Assembly: GCF_013359935.1 (NCBI RefSeq)
Contig: NZ_JABMCB010000201.1
Coordinates: forward strand, 248,001 to 312,000
DNA: 64,000 nt
Reading direction: 5' to 3'
DNA from: Paenibacillus xylanilyticus
Lineage (GTDB): Bacteria; Bacillota; Bacilli; Paenibacillales; Paenibacillaceae
Shown here: positions 1 to 9,237 of the stretch, piece by piece
Position numbering within the stretch: the first letter of the stretch is position 1
How the letters are laid out: the number at the start of each line of letters is the position of its first letter
The notes under the pieces: model-generated
Databases searched by the model: none
Seen by the model: the letters and a program-made list of their open reading frames with translations, nothing else
Told to the model about the DNA's origin: nothing
Translations under genes and position numbers: made by a program

Positions 1-348
1 GTCCGTGAAGGTGCCGAGGATCTTGATATGCTGCGTACGGTGAGTGTGCTCAAAAGCTTTGCCTGGGTAACCATGATTCGCGACCTGCGTGTGCAGCGCC
101 TGCAAAAACGCAGCGAATGGATGATTAAGCGGCTGTGGGATGCGTTCCTTGATCCGGAAACGTCCAAATCGATTATTCCATCCGACTGGCTGCAGCGATA
201 TGAGAAAGATCAGGCCAAGGCGCATCCGATCTGGACCTGGGAGCATATGGTGATTGATTATATTGCGGGTATGACCGATGCGTTTGCTGAGAAAATATAC
301 AATGAATTATATGGCCTGAAGGTGGGTTCCATCTATGATCTGGACTAG
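1..348 (+). CDS. dGTPase-like HD-domain triphosphohydrolase, C-terminal fragment
   Basis: The reading frame is open from the first base, so the gene starts before the window; only about 115 C-terminal residues are seen. The stretch ending in DYIAGMTDAFAEKIYNELYG is the typical C-terminal helix of deoxyguanosinetriphosphate triphosphohydrolase-like proteins (HD superfamily), which hydrolyse dNTPs to the nucleoside and triphosphate. The metal-binding HD motif itself would lie upstream and is not visible, so the assignment rests on the C-terminal signature alone. The next gene begins about 10 bases after the stop, suggesting joint transcription. Confidence 0.65.
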   Translation, partial: VREGAEDLDMLRTVSVLKSFAWVTMIRDLRVQRLQKRSEWMIKRLWDAFLDPETSKSIIPSDWLQRYEKDQAKAHPIWTWEHMVIDYIAGMTDAFAEKIYNELYGLKVGSIYDLD

Positions 349-357
349 GGATAGGGA

Positions 358-1422
358 GTGAAACGCTTGGATACAAACACAGGCGAAGGCGCAAACAACA
401 CATTAAGCCAGGCATTCAGTCTGGGCGTGCTCGACCTGGTGCCAAGGTTGAATGGCGCATCTGCGGAACAGGCTTTGCAGCAGTCCTTAACATTGGCCCA
501 ACAAGCCGAAGCCTGGGGGTATACCCGGTACTGGACGTCTGAACATCATGATATGGATGAGCTGGCATCAGCATCACCTGAAGTGCTGCTCGCGCATATC
601 GGGGCCAGGACCAATTCGATCCAGCTTGGTTCTGGTGCCGTTTTGCTGCCACACTACAGCCCGCTCAAGGTGGCTGAGTCCTTTCGGCTGCTGGGCGCAC
701 TCTATCCGGGACGGATTGAACTGGGTCTTGGGAGGGCTCCGGGTGGTGGGCCGCATGCAACTATGGCACTCAGCGGCAATTACTTGCAGCATGTGTCCAA
801 ATTACCGGAATCACTGGCCGCACTGACCGAACTGCTCGAAGACCGATACACCTATGAGGAGCATCCGGTATCGGCCCGGCCAATCCCGGAACGTCCCATC
901 TCCCTGTGGATGCTGGGCACAAATGTCAAAAGTGCTGAATTTGCAGCACAGTTTGGGATGGGATATGTATTCGGTCAATTCATGAGCGATGCCGATGGTA
1001 CGGAGGCTGTAAGGCGGTATCGGGAGGGTTTCAAACCTAGCAAAACCATGCATGAACCAAGAGTTATGGTTGCGGTTAGTGCATTGTGTGCGGAGACAGA
1101 GGCAGAAGCTCAAGCTTGGAGTCGAGAAATGACAGATCGGCGCAAAAGGAGTGGACAAGCTGTATCAGCTCTGCCGTCCACCAAGAGAGAGTATGACAAT
1201 AACACGAATAACAATACCCCCAACAGCGAAGCGAGAGGCATGGATGATGGCGAGGCGCGCAAACACTTTGCTGGAACAGCACCGAAGATCTGGGAACAAT
1301 TAAGCCAGGTAAGTGAGCGACTGGAGACGAAGCGCTTCCTCGTTGTTACGGCTGGTCCGGATTACGAACGGAGGCTTAAGTCTTATCGATTGTTGGCTGA
1401 GGCGGGGAAGGTATTCGTTTGA
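358..1422 (+). CDS. LLM-class flavin-dependent oxidoreductase (luciferase-like)
   Basis: A 354-residue protein of the bacterial-luciferase-like monooxygenase family, in the subgroup of single-chain luciferase-like oxidoreductases such as YwcH. Near the N-terminus it has the LGVLDLVP strand, then WTSEHHDM and the GSGAVLLPHYSPLKVAE segment, followed by ELGLGRAPGG; these are the usual TIM-barrel and flavin-contact blocks of this subgroup. The substrate cannot be told from sequence. The GTG at 358 overlaps the purine-rich GGGAG, so the in-frame TTG at 367, eight bases after GGGAG, is an equally good start. The insert around residues 275-300 is Asn/Thr rich (NNTNNNTPN), probably a surface loop. 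A terminator follows. Confidence 0.85.
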   Translation: MKRLDTNTGEGANNTLSQAFSLGVLDLVPRLNGASAEQALQQSLTLAQQAEAWGYTRYWTSEHHDMDELASASPEVLLAHIGARTNSIQLGSGAVLLPHYSPLKVAESFRLLGALYPGRIELGLGRAPGGGPHATMALSGNYLQHVSKLPESLAALTELLEDRYTYEEHPVSARPIPERPISLWMLGTNVKSAEFAAQFGMGYVFGQFMSDADGTEAVRRYREGFKPSKTMHEPRVMVAVSALCAETEAEAQAWSREMTDRRKRSGQAVSALPSTKREYDNNTNNNTPNSEARGMDDGEARKHFAGTAPKIWEQLSQVSERLETKRFLVVTAGPDYERRLKSYRLLAEAGKVFV

Positions 1423-1485
1423 GTGAGTGACGGTTGCTCGGTTCGTTAGTATCTGCCCTGCCAACGGTCAACCTTGCACGTCTGA

Positions 1486-1530
1486 AGGGCTGCAGATCGG
1501 GTTTACCCGTATGCTGCAGCTCTTTTCTTA
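1486..1530 (+). terminator. Rho-independent terminator after the luciferase-like gene
   Basis: GGCTGCAG...CGGG pairs with CCCG...CTGCAGCTC around a short loop and is followed by TCTTTTC. It ends the transcript of the preceding gene. Confidence 0.65.
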
Positions 1531-1545
1531 TTTCACTTTGTGCAC

Positions 1546-1560
1546 GTTACATAATGTATC
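1546..1560 (+). promoter_or_regulatory. Palindromic operator-like site GTTACATAATGTATC
   Basis: A near-perfect 15-bp inverted repeat in the 344-base gap before the chemoreceptor gene. It matches 14 of 15 bases of the site at 18648-18662 and is related to those at 18614-18628 and 37633-37647. A TATAAT box at 1631-1636, lacking a clear -35, is the likely promoter of the chemoreceptor gene, so this site would sit roughly 70 bases upstream of it. Apart from these and the terminator, the gap shows nothing else. Confidence 0.5.
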
Positions 1561-1766
1561 ATTGTTGAAATGTGGTGTGTACGAGGCACAAGATTTTACA
1601 AAACAGATCATGTTCTAAACAAAATAATGTTATAATACTTTACGTCAGTTTACCTATGGATATATGATGAAATAGTATTTTACAAGATGCCAAAAGAAGG
1701 GTAAAACCAAGACCAAAGTACCGTAAATTCGGATCGGTTCCGAATAAGGCATAAGGGGGAAATCAC

Positions 1767-3479
1767 ATGTTCAGCAGATTCAAGATCAGGAGTATCGGTC
1801 TGCGTATCAGCATCGCGTTCTATTTGTTAATCCTCTGTTTAATTCTCCTTAGCGTCACCGTCATTTCCCGGTTGAATGCAATGGAAGCCAACACCAATGA
1901 GATTACGGGCAACTGGATGCCTTCGATTCAGCAAATTAACCGGTTGAACTATACTACGGAGCATATTTTGTCGTTGAGTTACCGCCACTTTGATGCTCAG
2001 GACGAAGACAAGGCTGGGCTCGCTGAAGAGCGTACCAACTATATTCGCGAAACGGTGCAGACCATTAAAATATACGATCAGCAGGAGAAAGCAGCAGATG
2101 AACAGGAGCATTGGGATGCATTCAAGACGAAGTGGGCAGCTTACCTCAAGCTGAATACCCAAGCGATCAATTTGAGTGATGAAGGACAATCCCAACTGGC
2201 CAAGGAAGTATCGGAAAAAGGAGCTGATTCCTTCGATGCTATGCAGGTCGATCTGGATTATCTGGTGGAATACAATCAGAATCAGTCGGATCTCTCTGCT
2301 GCGCAAACGATCAGGTCTGTGCAGGATGGAAGAATGATCATTATTGTTGGGGTACTGATTATGATTGCGATTACGGCTATTGCGATTCCTATTATCCGTT
2401 CCCAGGTTGTTAAACCGCTGCTGCGGGTCATCAGTGCGGTGAAGCTGATTGCAGAAGGTCAATTGAATGTGCAGGATGTACATACCAAACATGAAGACGA
2501 AGTAGGGCTTCTGGCCAAAGCGGTAAATATGATGAAAGGTAATCTGACTTCCATGGTATTGAATGTCAGACGTATTGCAGAAGCGGTGAATCGTCAGAGC
2601 AATGAGCTGGCCATTTCTTCGGAGGAGGTCAAGATCGGCAGTCGCCAGATTGCGATAACGATGGAAGAGTCCGCCAAGGCAGCGGAGAGTCAGGCGGTAA
2701 CCGCAGTGGAATCGGCACGTACCGTTGAGGGGCTGAACGAGCACATTCAAAAGCATGCTGATCAGGGAAACCAGCTAAGTCTGATGTCAGATCGTGTGCT
2801 GGAGCAGGGGTTGAACGGAAGCAGGGCCATGGAGCAGTCGGTGCAGCAAATGCAGCAGATCGCTGGTGCTGTCTCGGCTTCCATGAACCGGATGGAACAG
2901 CTAAACCGTAAAAACGAGGATATTTCCAAGCTGGTTCAGGTCATTCGTGACATTGCTCGCCAAACCAACCTGCTGGCATTAAATGCTTCCATTGAGGCGG
3001 CTCGTGCGGGAGAGAGCGGACGCGGGTTCGCCGTTGTAGCAGCAGAAGTTCGGAAGCTGTCTGAGGCTGTCCAGACTTCAGTGGAGGAGATTACGGTGAT
3101 TACCGAAGATATCCAGCAGGATTCCCAAGGCGTAGTTGCAGAATTACGTACGGGCGTTCGGGAGACTGAGCTGGGACAAGAGCATGTGCGTACTTCGGGC
3201 AATCTGTTCCAAACTATTAACGAATCGGTAGAGGGAATGGTTCAGGTCATAGGTACAATGACCGCTGGCCTGGAAGGCATGCAGGAAGCGAGCGGGCGCA
3301 TGAATGATTTTAGCCAACAAATCTCTGCTGTATCGGAACAATCCGCAGCCAGTGTGGAGGAAGTTTCTGCCTCGGCGGAAGAACAAGTAAGCTCCATGGA
3401 AACGATCGGCGGCAGCATTCAAACGCTGAAGGAACTGTCTGACGACCTGCTTGCTTCCATCGAGAAATTAAAAATATAA
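1767..3479 (+). CDS. Methyl-accepting chemotaxis protein
   Basis: A 570-residue transmembrane chemoreceptor. Residues about 11-34 form TM1, 35-188 an extracytoplasmic helical-bundle ligand domain of the 4HB type (rich in Gln and Glu, no Cys), 190-210 TM2, 211-262 the HAMP domain, and the rest the cytoplasmic signalling coiled coil. The highly conserved hairpin tip that contacts CheW/CheA is seen at about 393-440 (ARQTNLLALNASIEAARAGE and on to VAAEVRKLSE). The ATG follows AAGGGGGA with six bases of spacing. The ligand is unknown. It stands alone rather than in a che operon, as most receptors do. Confidence 0.93.
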   Translation: MFSRFKIRSIGLRISIAFYLLILCLILLSVTVISRLNAMEANTNEITGNWMPSIQQINRLNYTTEHILSLSYRHFDAQDEDKAGLAEERTNYIRETVQTIKIYDQQEKAADEQEHWDAFKTKWAAYLKLNTQAINLSDEGQSQLAKEVSEKGADSFDAMQVDLDYLVEYNQNQSDLSAAQTIRSVQDGRMIIIVGVLIMIAITAIAIPIIRSQVVKPLLRVISAVKLIAEGQLNVQDVHTKHEDEVGLLAKAVNMMKGNLTSMVLNVRRIAEAVNRQSNELAISSEEVKIGSRQIAITMEESAKAAESQAVTAVESARTVEGLNEHIQKHADQGNQLSLMSDRVLEQGLNGSRAMEQSVQQMQQIAGAVSASMNRMEQLNRKNEDISKLVQVIRDIARQTNLLALNASIEAARAGESGRGFAVVAAEVRKLSEAVQTSVEEITVITEDIQQDSQGVVAELRTGVRETELGQEHVRTSGNLFQTINESVEGMVQVIGTMTAGLEGMQEASGRMNDFSQQISAVSEQSAASVEEVSASAEEQVSSMETIGGSIQTLKELSDDLLASIEKLKI

Positions 3480-3517
3480 ACCTTCTTCTTATAATAGAAG
3501 AAACATGAAGGACGGCT

Positions 3518-4495
3518 ATGGTTTTGACTGATTCAGAAAGAAGTTTAACCCACAAAAAATATGTGTATACTTTTGCCTGTCATGAAAATGAACGTGAATT
3601 ATGTACGCTTGAGCTTAGTACAATGTTTGGTTTGGATTCGGCGGCACATTTGGATTCCAGGTCATATGTCCGGTCCAATATTAACGTTCCACCAGGCAGA
3701 AGTCCATTTATCCATGGGAGGCTGGATGTGTTATCGGAAGCTGACACGGTGAATGACCTGCTTCCAGCTGCTGCGCGTATCCACTTGCTTCCGGAACAAA
3801 CGTTCAAGGTAGTTTGTCTGAAAGAAGGAGATCATATGCCTGACTATGACCGTTCCCGCCAGTTGGAGCGAGAAGTGGGGATGTGCATCAGAGGCAAGGC
3901 ACAGATGAAACAGCCGAAAGTGACTTTTGGACTAATAAAGACAGGTGAAAAATGGATCTTGGGTCAGTGGACAGTTGCGGATCGCTCGTGGCAAAGTCAT
4001 CAGCAAAAGCCGCAAAATTATTCAACCGGTCTCGGCGTTACACTAGCGAGAGCGCTCGTCAATATAGCCATACCGAAAGTGGAAAACCACCGGCTGCTTG
4101 ATCCATGCTGCGGCATGGGTACGGTAGTCATTGAAGCTCTGTCCATGGGCATCGAAACAAGAGGAAACGATCTGAATCCTTTGGCGGTTCAGGGAGCGCG
4201 AATCAATCTTCCGCACTATGGCTATGATCCGGCTTGCATCACGCTTCGGGACATGAATGAATTAGACGGTACTTACGACGCGGCAATTTTGGACATGCCC
4301 TACAATCTGTGCTCCGTTCTCCCGGATGAAGAACAGCGGCGCATGCTGACAAGTCTGCGCAGGCTGACGAAACGAGCCATAGTTGTATCCACCGAATGGG
4401 TGGAAGAGCATCTGCTCGCAGCGGGATGGGAAGTGAATCAGTATTGCACCGTTCGTAAAGGAACGTTTATACGTCACATTTGGTTATGCACATAG
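3518..4495 (+). CDS. TRM11-family SAM-dependent RNA methyltransferase
   Basis: A 325-residue two-domain protein. The N-terminal half (to about residue 165) is a THUMP-like RNA-binding region. The C-terminal half is a Rossmann methyltransferase with the SAM motif LLDPCCGMGT starting at D195 and the catalytic DMPY motif starting at D259, the variant of (D/N)PPY used by N2-guanosine methyltransferases of the TRM11 type. It probably methylates tRNA or rRNA, but the target is inference. AAGGA lies six bases before the ATG. It ends at a strong terminator and is convergent with the next gene. Confidence 0.8.
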   Translation: MVLTDSERSLTHKKYVYTFACHENERELCTLELSTMFGLDSAAHLDSRSYVRSNINVPPGRSPFIHGRLDVLSEADTVNDLLPAAARIHLLPEQTFKVVCLKEGDHMPDYDRSRQLEREVGMCIRGKAQMKQPKVTFGLIKTGEKWILGQWTVADRSWQSHQQKPQNYSTGLGVTLARALVNIAIPKVENHRLLDPCCGMGTVVIEALSMGIETRGNDLNPLAVQGARINLPHYGYDPACITLRDMNELDGTYDAAILDMPYNLCSVLPDEEQRRMLTSLRRLTKRAIVVSTEWVEEHLLAAGWEVNQYCTVRKGTFIRHIWLCT

Positions 4496-4510
4496 TTATA
4501 TAATAGAAGA

Positions 4511-4557
4511 AACCTCCATGCCGGAATGAAACAATTTCCGATGTGGAGGTTTTTTTA
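4511..4557 (+). terminator. Strong intrinsic terminator
   Basis: AACCTCCATGCCGGA pairs with TCCGATGTGGAGGTT, followed by a run of seven T. It lies between two convergent genes and terminates the methyltransferase transcript. Confidence 0.9.
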
Positions 4558-4620
4558 TTTCGATTTTTAGAAATAATAGTAAAGCATTTGTACAATTATG
4601 CATGGAAAATAGCGGATGAA

Positions 4621-5577
4621 TTAGTATTTATGACTATAGTCAACCAAGTTGCGTGGGAGTGTTTTGCCAGCCAGATGAGCTTCCAGATTTTCTACAAAAA
4701 TATCCAGCGCACGATCGGTATATTGCTCCGTACTTCCTGCGATATGGGGAGTAATTAACACATTGTCCATTTTCCATAACGGGTGTTCTGCAGGAAGGGG
4801 CTCTTCCTCAAATACATCGAGTGCAGCAAAGGCAATATGCCCACTGTCCAGGGCATGAAGCAGCGCTTCCGTGTTCACGCTTGGACCTCGTCCTACATTT
4901 ACGAAGCAGGAACCTGGTTTGAAATGTTCGAATGCAGTCTGATCATATAAATGGTGGGTTTCGTCAGTAAGGGGCAGTATGTTAATGACATAATCACCTT
5001 TGCCCAAAGCTTCATGCAGTCCGGACATGTCGTACATGTGGTCCACATTAGGGACGTCCTTGCCGGAACGGCGAACCCCAATCACATTCAGGCCAAAGGC
5101 CTTGAGAATACGGGCTGTCTCGGTGCCGATTTCTCCTACACCTACAATAACGGCTGTTTTGCCGTGCAGTTCTGGCAGAGGTTTGCCGGGAGCTTTCCAC
5201 TCGGCTTCTTGTTGATGAAGCATGGCTTGTCTCAGCCAGCGGCTGTGCGATAACATCATGCCTATAATAATTTCGGTGATTGGAATGGCATGTACGCCAT
5301 TTGCACTGGTCACCTGAATGTTTTTTTGTTCCAAATCCGAAAATGGGAGGTTATCCACACCAGCGGACCAGACCTGGATCCACTTCAGTGAACTGTCTTC
5401 ATTTAGTGCATGTTCAGTGACAAGGGGAGACCAGCCTACAATGATTTCAGCTTCCTTTAACTCTGCTGGGTCAATTTCCTTGGCTTTGCCAACGGTCAGT
5501 GAATAGCCTGGTGCGGCATCTAAAATGCGCTGCTTCTGCTCCGTAGATAAAGATGGAAAACATACAATTTTACCCAT
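4621..5577 (-). CDS. D-isomer specific 2-hydroxyacid dehydrogenase, NAD(P)-dependent
   Basis: A 318-residue cytoplasmic oxidoreductase of the D-2-hydroxyacid dehydrogenase family (phosphoglycerate dehydrogenase/GhrA-like), reducing a 2-keto acid to the D-hydroxy acid. The Rossmann dinucleotide motif GVGEIG is at 146-151, the substrate-binding Arg in VGRGP at 230, the catalytic Glu in EEEP near 257-259 and the catalytic His in TPHIAG at 278. The second-strand residue region VIGVRRSG suggests NADP preference, but this is weak. Length is normal for the short members without an ACT domain. AGGAGG lies nine bases upstream of the ATG. The physiological substrate is not apparent. Confidence 0.88.
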   Translation of the reverse strand: MGKIVCFPSLSTEQKQRILDAAPGYSLTVGKAKEIDPAELKEAEIIVGWSPLVTEHALNEDSSLKWIQVWSAGVDNLPFSDLEQKNIQVTSANGVHAIPITEIIIGMMLSHSRWLRQAMLHQQEAEWKAPGKPLPELHGKTAVIVGVGEIGTETARILKAFGLNVIGVRRSGKDVPNVDHMYDMSGLHEALGKGDYVINILPLTDETHHLYDQTAFEHFKPGSCFVNVGRGPSVNTEALLHALDSGHIAFAALDVFEEEPLPAEHPLWKMDNVLITPHIAGSTEQYTDRALDIFVENLEAHLAGKTLPRNLVDYSHKY

Positions 5578-5670
5578 AGTGTGTAACCTCCTGAATTCAA
5601 TTGATTTTGTGAGTTAAGTGTAGCAGATTTGAGAAGATTATGCAGAAAGGCAGGAATACAGCCTCATGTG

Positions 5671-5700
5671 CAAGTGCCGACACTTGTGTCAATCTATAAT
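5671..5700. promoter_or_regulatory. Inverted repeats and -10 box between divergent genes
   Basis: CAAGTG-ccga-CACTTG (5671-5686) overlaps a second palindrome GACACTTGTGTC (5679-5690), followed by TATAAT at 5695-5700. Their position between the divergent dehydrogenase and thpR genes suggests an operator over one or both promoters. No -35 of good quality is seen. Confidence 0.35.
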
Positions 5701-5765
5701 TACCCAGCTTGAAACAATACATAGGAATATGAAATAATAGAACGAACTTTAGAGAGGTGTATACG

Positions 5766-6371
5766 ATGATGAATAACTATTCATATACGGATCTACCATC
5801 ACGGCGGGAAAGATTGTTTACAGCGATTCGCCTTCCGGCAGCTGTTCAGGAGTCCATCCAATTTGATGCAGGGCTGGTGAAGAACAAGCTCGACTTTCGC
5901 AAATGGACGGATCATCGGGATTATCACATTACCTTGCAATTTCTGGGTGATACACTCGTGAGTGATATCGGGCATCTGCGCAAAGCGCTGCGCACAGCCA
6001 GCAGTGGATTTCAGCCGTTTGAACTGCAAACTTCCGGGTGGGGGACTTTTGGTCTCAAGGATGCACCGAAGGTTTTGTGGAAGGGTGTGGACGGAGAACT
6101 GGAGTCATTGAATCGACTGCACAATAAGATTGTGGAGGCCACATCGGCTCTTGGGTATGTATCAGAATTAAGACCGTATTCGCCACACATTACAATTGCG
6201 CGAAAATTTCTGGGTTTGCTTCCAGGAAATGAAGATAAAGGGATTATTGGAGTGCTTCCGGAACATTCCTTGGGTGCTAAATCATGGCTGGTAGAGGACT
6301 TTGTACTTTATGTGACAAGGCTGGGACAATCGCCAATGTATGAGGTTGTGGATACGTTTTCATTTTCCTGA
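5766..6371 (+). CDS. thpR: RNA 2',3'-cyclic phosphodiesterase (2H phosphoesterase)
   Basis: A 201-residue protein with the two HxTx motifs of the 2H phosphoesterase superfamily: HITL with H54 and HITI with H141, about 87 residues apart as in the LigT/ThpR family. These enzymes open 2',3'-cyclic phosphates at RNA ends and show RNA ligase activity in vitro; the in vivo role is unclear. The ATG at 5766 was preferred to the GTG at 5757 because that GTG overlaps the GAGAGG ribosome site. No neighbour suggests an RNA-repair operon. Confidence 0.87.
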   Translation: MMNNYSYTDLPSRRERLFTAIRLPAAVQESIQFDAGLVKNKLDFRKWTDHRDYHITLQFLGDTLVSDIGHLRKALRTASSGFQPFELQTSGWGTFGLKDAPKVLWKGVDGELESLNRLHNKIVEATSALGYVSELRPYSPHITIARKFLGLLPGNEDKGIIGVLPEHSLGAKSWLVEDFVLYVTRLGQSPMYEVVDTFSFS

Positions 6372-6501
6372 AACTCGTTTTTATGACATAAAATCACATT
6401 GACATTACGTTTATCCCTATGTAATATTAGCCATCGTTATTCAAATTCTTTTTTTTGGGTTACTTAGTTAAGGGAATTGTTGCGACAGGAGGAATCTTCG
6501 A

Positions 6502-7362
6502 ATGGATATCATAAGCAAGAATCGTTGGGTAGCACCGATGTTATCTGTGCTGCTTGTATGTATAGTGGGGGTTAATGTAGTTCAGGCAACTGGAAAGTGG
6601 AACGAGGCAAGTGATAGTAGACAGATGACTGAACTTGCGTCTTCTGTGCAAAATAACGGATCAACTTCTTCTGAAGGGGACAGGCGAATGATGGTAGACG
6701 GGACAAGTCTGTCTGCTGAACCATCGGTTCATTCTGCAAACTGGACAGTTTCACTGCCAGCCAAGGACTGGCTTACGGCTGCTCAGGAAGAGCAGGAACT
6801 GAACAAAGCCAAGGCCAAACAGAAGGCCAAAGCTGCGGCTGCGGCGAAAGCCAAAAATGAAGCTGCCTTGAAATTGGCCAAAATAGAGAAGGCCAAAGCG
6901 GCTGCTGCATTAACAACTCCCCCCCAAAAACTTTACTTTACGCGGACCAAACTTCTGACGCAGGAAGAATCGAAACTTGCAACCTGGTCATACAGTGTGT
7001 CCGATAAAGAGCTGCTTCTGCTGCAAAAAATTGTCATGGCAGAGGCGGAAGGTGAACCGTACGAAGGCAAAGTGGCAGTTGCCAATGTTGTCTTAAACCG
7101 GCTGCGGTCAGCCAATTTTCCCGATTCCATTTACAAGGTAATCTATCAGAAATCCCAATTCAGTCCAGTAGCCAACGGGCGTCTGAAGCGTATGGTTCCC
7201 AATGAGGACAGCGTAAAGGCAGTCAATGCTGCATTGAACGGGCAGAAGGAAGTCGCCGATGATACGTATTATTTCCTTTCATTGACGCTTGCCGATGATC
7301 TGACAGTTGCCCATTCCAAGAAAAAAGTAAAAACGATTGGTCATCATACTTTTTACAAGTAA
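6502..7362 (+). CDS. SleB-like cell wall hydrolase
   Basis: A 286-residue exported or membrane-anchored protein. Residues about 12-30 form a signal/anchor segment (MLSVLLVCIVGVNVVQA), 95-140 a Lys/Ala-rich coiled-coil linker, and about 165-286 a Hydrolase_2 domain (SleB/CwlJ type, lytic transglycosylase) with the acidic MAEAEGEPYEGK block carrying the likely catalytic Glu and the conserved FSPVANG segment. SleB-family enzymes break down the spore cortex during germination, although vegetative homologues exist. There is no separate peptidoglycan-binding domain, unlike true SleB, so a role in vegetative wall turnover is possible. AGGAGG lies nine bases before the ATG. Confidence 0.85.
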   Translation: MDIISKNRWVAPMLSVLLVCIVGVNVVQATGKWNEASDSRQMTELASSVQNNGSTSSEGDRRMMVDGTSLSAEPSVHSANWTVSLPAKDWLTAAQEEQELNKAKAKQKAKAAAAAKAKNEAALKLAKIEKAKAAAALTTPPQKLYFTRTKLLTQEESKLATWSYSVSDKELLLLQKIVMAEAEGEPYEGKVAVANVVLNRLRSANFPDSIYKVIYQKSQFSPVANGRLKRMVPNEDSVKAVNAALNGQKEVADDTYYFLSLTLADDLTVAHSKKKVKTIGHHTFYK

Positions 7363-7527
7363 TTGACCTGTAAATTCTGCAAACAGGCGGGGTAGTTAAC
7401 TGTGTTTACATTACACTAGCCCTGAAATGTCCTGAAACGGAGTTTTATTTCAATATTTGAAATGATCTTTATATTCTAAATTACCCTTTTTTCTGGTAAA
7501 TCATACGTCATATGAAATGAAATTGAA

Positions 7528-7565
7528 GAAGGTTCCCTTCCAAAATGCGGAGGGGAACCTTTTTG
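7528..7565 (+). terminator. Intrinsic terminator after the SleB-like gene
   Basis: AAGGTTCCCTTCC pairs with GGAGGGGAACCTT and is followed by TTTTTGTG. The remaining bases of the 7363-7660 gap show no other feature. Confidence 0.85.
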
Positions 7566-7660
7566 TGTGCTTTTATATTTATGGTATCAGATCTTAGACC
7601 AGGACTTGCGTATCCTCAACCAACACCCTCGTAGAGACGTTACAAGGGCCCTTAGAAGAC

Positions 7661-8881
7661 TTAGAATGGAATTCGGGTACCTGACAGCGTCGTGGCAGGA
7701 ATTCCGGCTTTGAAGCGTTCCTTGGACGTGGAGGAGAACTCGGCTGTAGCCGGGAACAATAATTCATGTACAGCCTGTGCACAAGACGTAGGATCATAGG
7801 ACTGTCGGTTCCATGGTTTGCGCACAACTTTCAGCTGGCTTTCAGCTTCATGCGGTGTCTCGGCCCGCTCGCATAATTGTCTGAAGCGCTTGGTAATCAC
7901 GTCTGATGAATGTATAACCTGACCATATCCGGCTTGTACAAAATACTCACAGTTTTCTTCTTCCTGGCCTGGGAGCGGTGGAATGAATAACATGGGCAGC
8001 CCTTTGGCCAAGGCTTCGGTGCAAGTCATGCCGCCTGGTTTTGTAATGAGTACATCGGAAACGTCCATCAGCTTGCTTACTTCACGGGTGTAACCGAGAA
8101 TGCGGATGTTCGGATGCTGGAAGCAGGACATCTCCTTCATTTTGGCGATCATTTTCTCGTTGCTTCCGAGACAGAACACGAGCTGTATCCGATCCGCCCA
8201 GGAGGTTAATAGTTTCATATGCTCTTCGTCAAAAGAAAGTCCCCAGCCACCGCCCATCAGCAGTGCCGTTGGCATGTTTTGCAATCCCATTTCCTGACGG
8301 AGGCGCACTTTGTCACCTGCTTCCCAAAAATCAGGATGCACGGGAATTCCCGTCACCTGGATTCGGGACGGATCGACTCCGCGGATTTCGAGCAGTGCTT
8401 TCACCTGAGGGGTGGAGACGAGATACTGGTTTACTTCCGGGTTGATCCATGTGCCATGTACATCGTAGTCGGTGATAACGGTATACAGTGGGATGTTAAG
8501 CCCCTGACGTTTCAGCCGGGAAATAACCGCATTCGGAAACGGATGGGTGCAAATTACGGCATCCGGCTTCAATTGGGATACAACCTGTGCGGTCTGAGTA
8601 TAAAAAATCCGATGCAGAGCGAGTTTGGTGAGTCCGTTCAACGATTTATTATATTGTGTCCGATACAGCATGCTGACGAGTTTGGGCTGGACGGATAATG
8701 TTTTTCGATAAGCGGAAAAAATAAGCGGGGCCACCGTCGGATTCAAAAATTTGCCGAGTTCGATGACACGACTATGGACATGTGGACTGACCTTTTTGAT
8801 GCCGCTTGCCAGTGCATGGGCGGCTTGGGTGTGACCGGTGCCGAAACCTTCGGATAATAAGAGCACTCTTGGTTTTCGCAT
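7661..8881 (-). CDS. MGDG synthase/UgtP-like diacylglycerol glucosyltransferase
   Basis: A 406-residue GT28-family glycosyltransferase. The N-terminal half has the MGDG synthase fold (EGFGTGHTQAA near the start, then THPFPNAVISRLK), and the C-terminal half the GT-B donor-binding domain with GGGWGLS and KPGGMTCTEALAKGLP. B. subtilis UgtP of this family transfers glucose from UDP-glucose to diacylglycerol, giving glycolipids that anchor lipoteichoic acid. UDP-glucose could come from the GalU encoded at 21.8 kb. The start at 8881 follows AAAGGTGA with five bases of spacing; the upstream ATG at 8899 has no ribosome site. The roughly 20 C-terminal residues are extra and Ser/Thr rich. Confidence 0.83.
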   Translation of the reverse strand: MRKPRVLLLSEGFGTGHTQAAHALASGIKKVSPHVHSRVIELGKFLNPTVAPLIFSAYRKTLSVQPKLVSMLYRTQYNKSLNGLTKLALHRIFYTQTAQVVSQLKPDAVICTHPFPNAVISRLKRQGLNIPLYTVITDYDVHGTWINPEVNQYLVSTPQVKALLEIRGVDPSRIQVTGIPVHPDFWEAGDKVRLRQEMGLQNMPTALLMGGGWGLSFDEEHMKLLTSWADRIQLVFCLGSNEKMIAKMKEMSCFQHPNIRILGYTREVSKLMDVSDVLITKPGGMTCTEALAKGLPMLFIPPLPGQEEENCEYFVQAGYGQVIHSSDVITKRFRQLCERAETPHEAESQLKVVRKPWNRQSYDPTSCAQAVHELLFPATAEFSSTSKERFKAGIPATTLSGTRIPF

Positions 8882-9135
8882 GAGTTCACCTTTATTCATA
8901 AATTTAAATTTGATAAGTTCCCCGTTATGCCGTACCCTTCATTACTACATGAATATACAGCGAAACGGAAAATGATGTTCATTCCATAAATATTTACACG
9001 GAACTCGATGTTCTGAGACAGTCCATCTTCGTTCTATCCGTATTATTGGAACCATCATACACTATAGACGACGATTGAATCACTTTCCACTGCATTTCGG
9101 TTAAAATAAATTAACACAAATTTGTAATGTTAGGG

Positions 9136-9164
9136 TTGCAATCTGTTGACGAAGGTGATAATGT
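9136..9164 (+). promoter_or_regulatory. Predicted sigma-A promoter of the TetR gene
   Basis: TTGCAA (9136-9141), 17-base spacer, TAATGT (9159-9164). The operator at 9171-9201 lies just downstream, where bound repressor would block initiation. The rest of the 8882-9237 gap shows nothing recognisable. Confidence 0.5.
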
Positions 9165-9170
9165 AATTTT

Positions 9171-9204
9171 TGACCGAATGACCAGATTGTATTTTTGGTC
9201 ATTT
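9171..9204. promoter_or_regulatory. Operator copy A for the TetR regulator (TGACC-N13-GGTCA)
   Basis: TGACC (9179-9183) and GGTCA (9197-9201) form an inverted repeat spanning 23 bp, with ATTTC continuing downstream; an additional TGACC half-site sits at 9171-9175. A copy with the same span and the same GGTCATTTC arm lies before the YhgE gene at 9910-9936. The position between promoter and start suggests autorepression by the TetR protein. Confidence 0.6.
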
Positions 9205-9237
9205 CATGAGGTGAATTCAATTAAAGGAGGGGATATG

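Noticed and set aside
1427..1618. 63-codon frame after the luciferase-like gene
   Set aside because: It contains the terminator and operator-like site and has no ribosome site.
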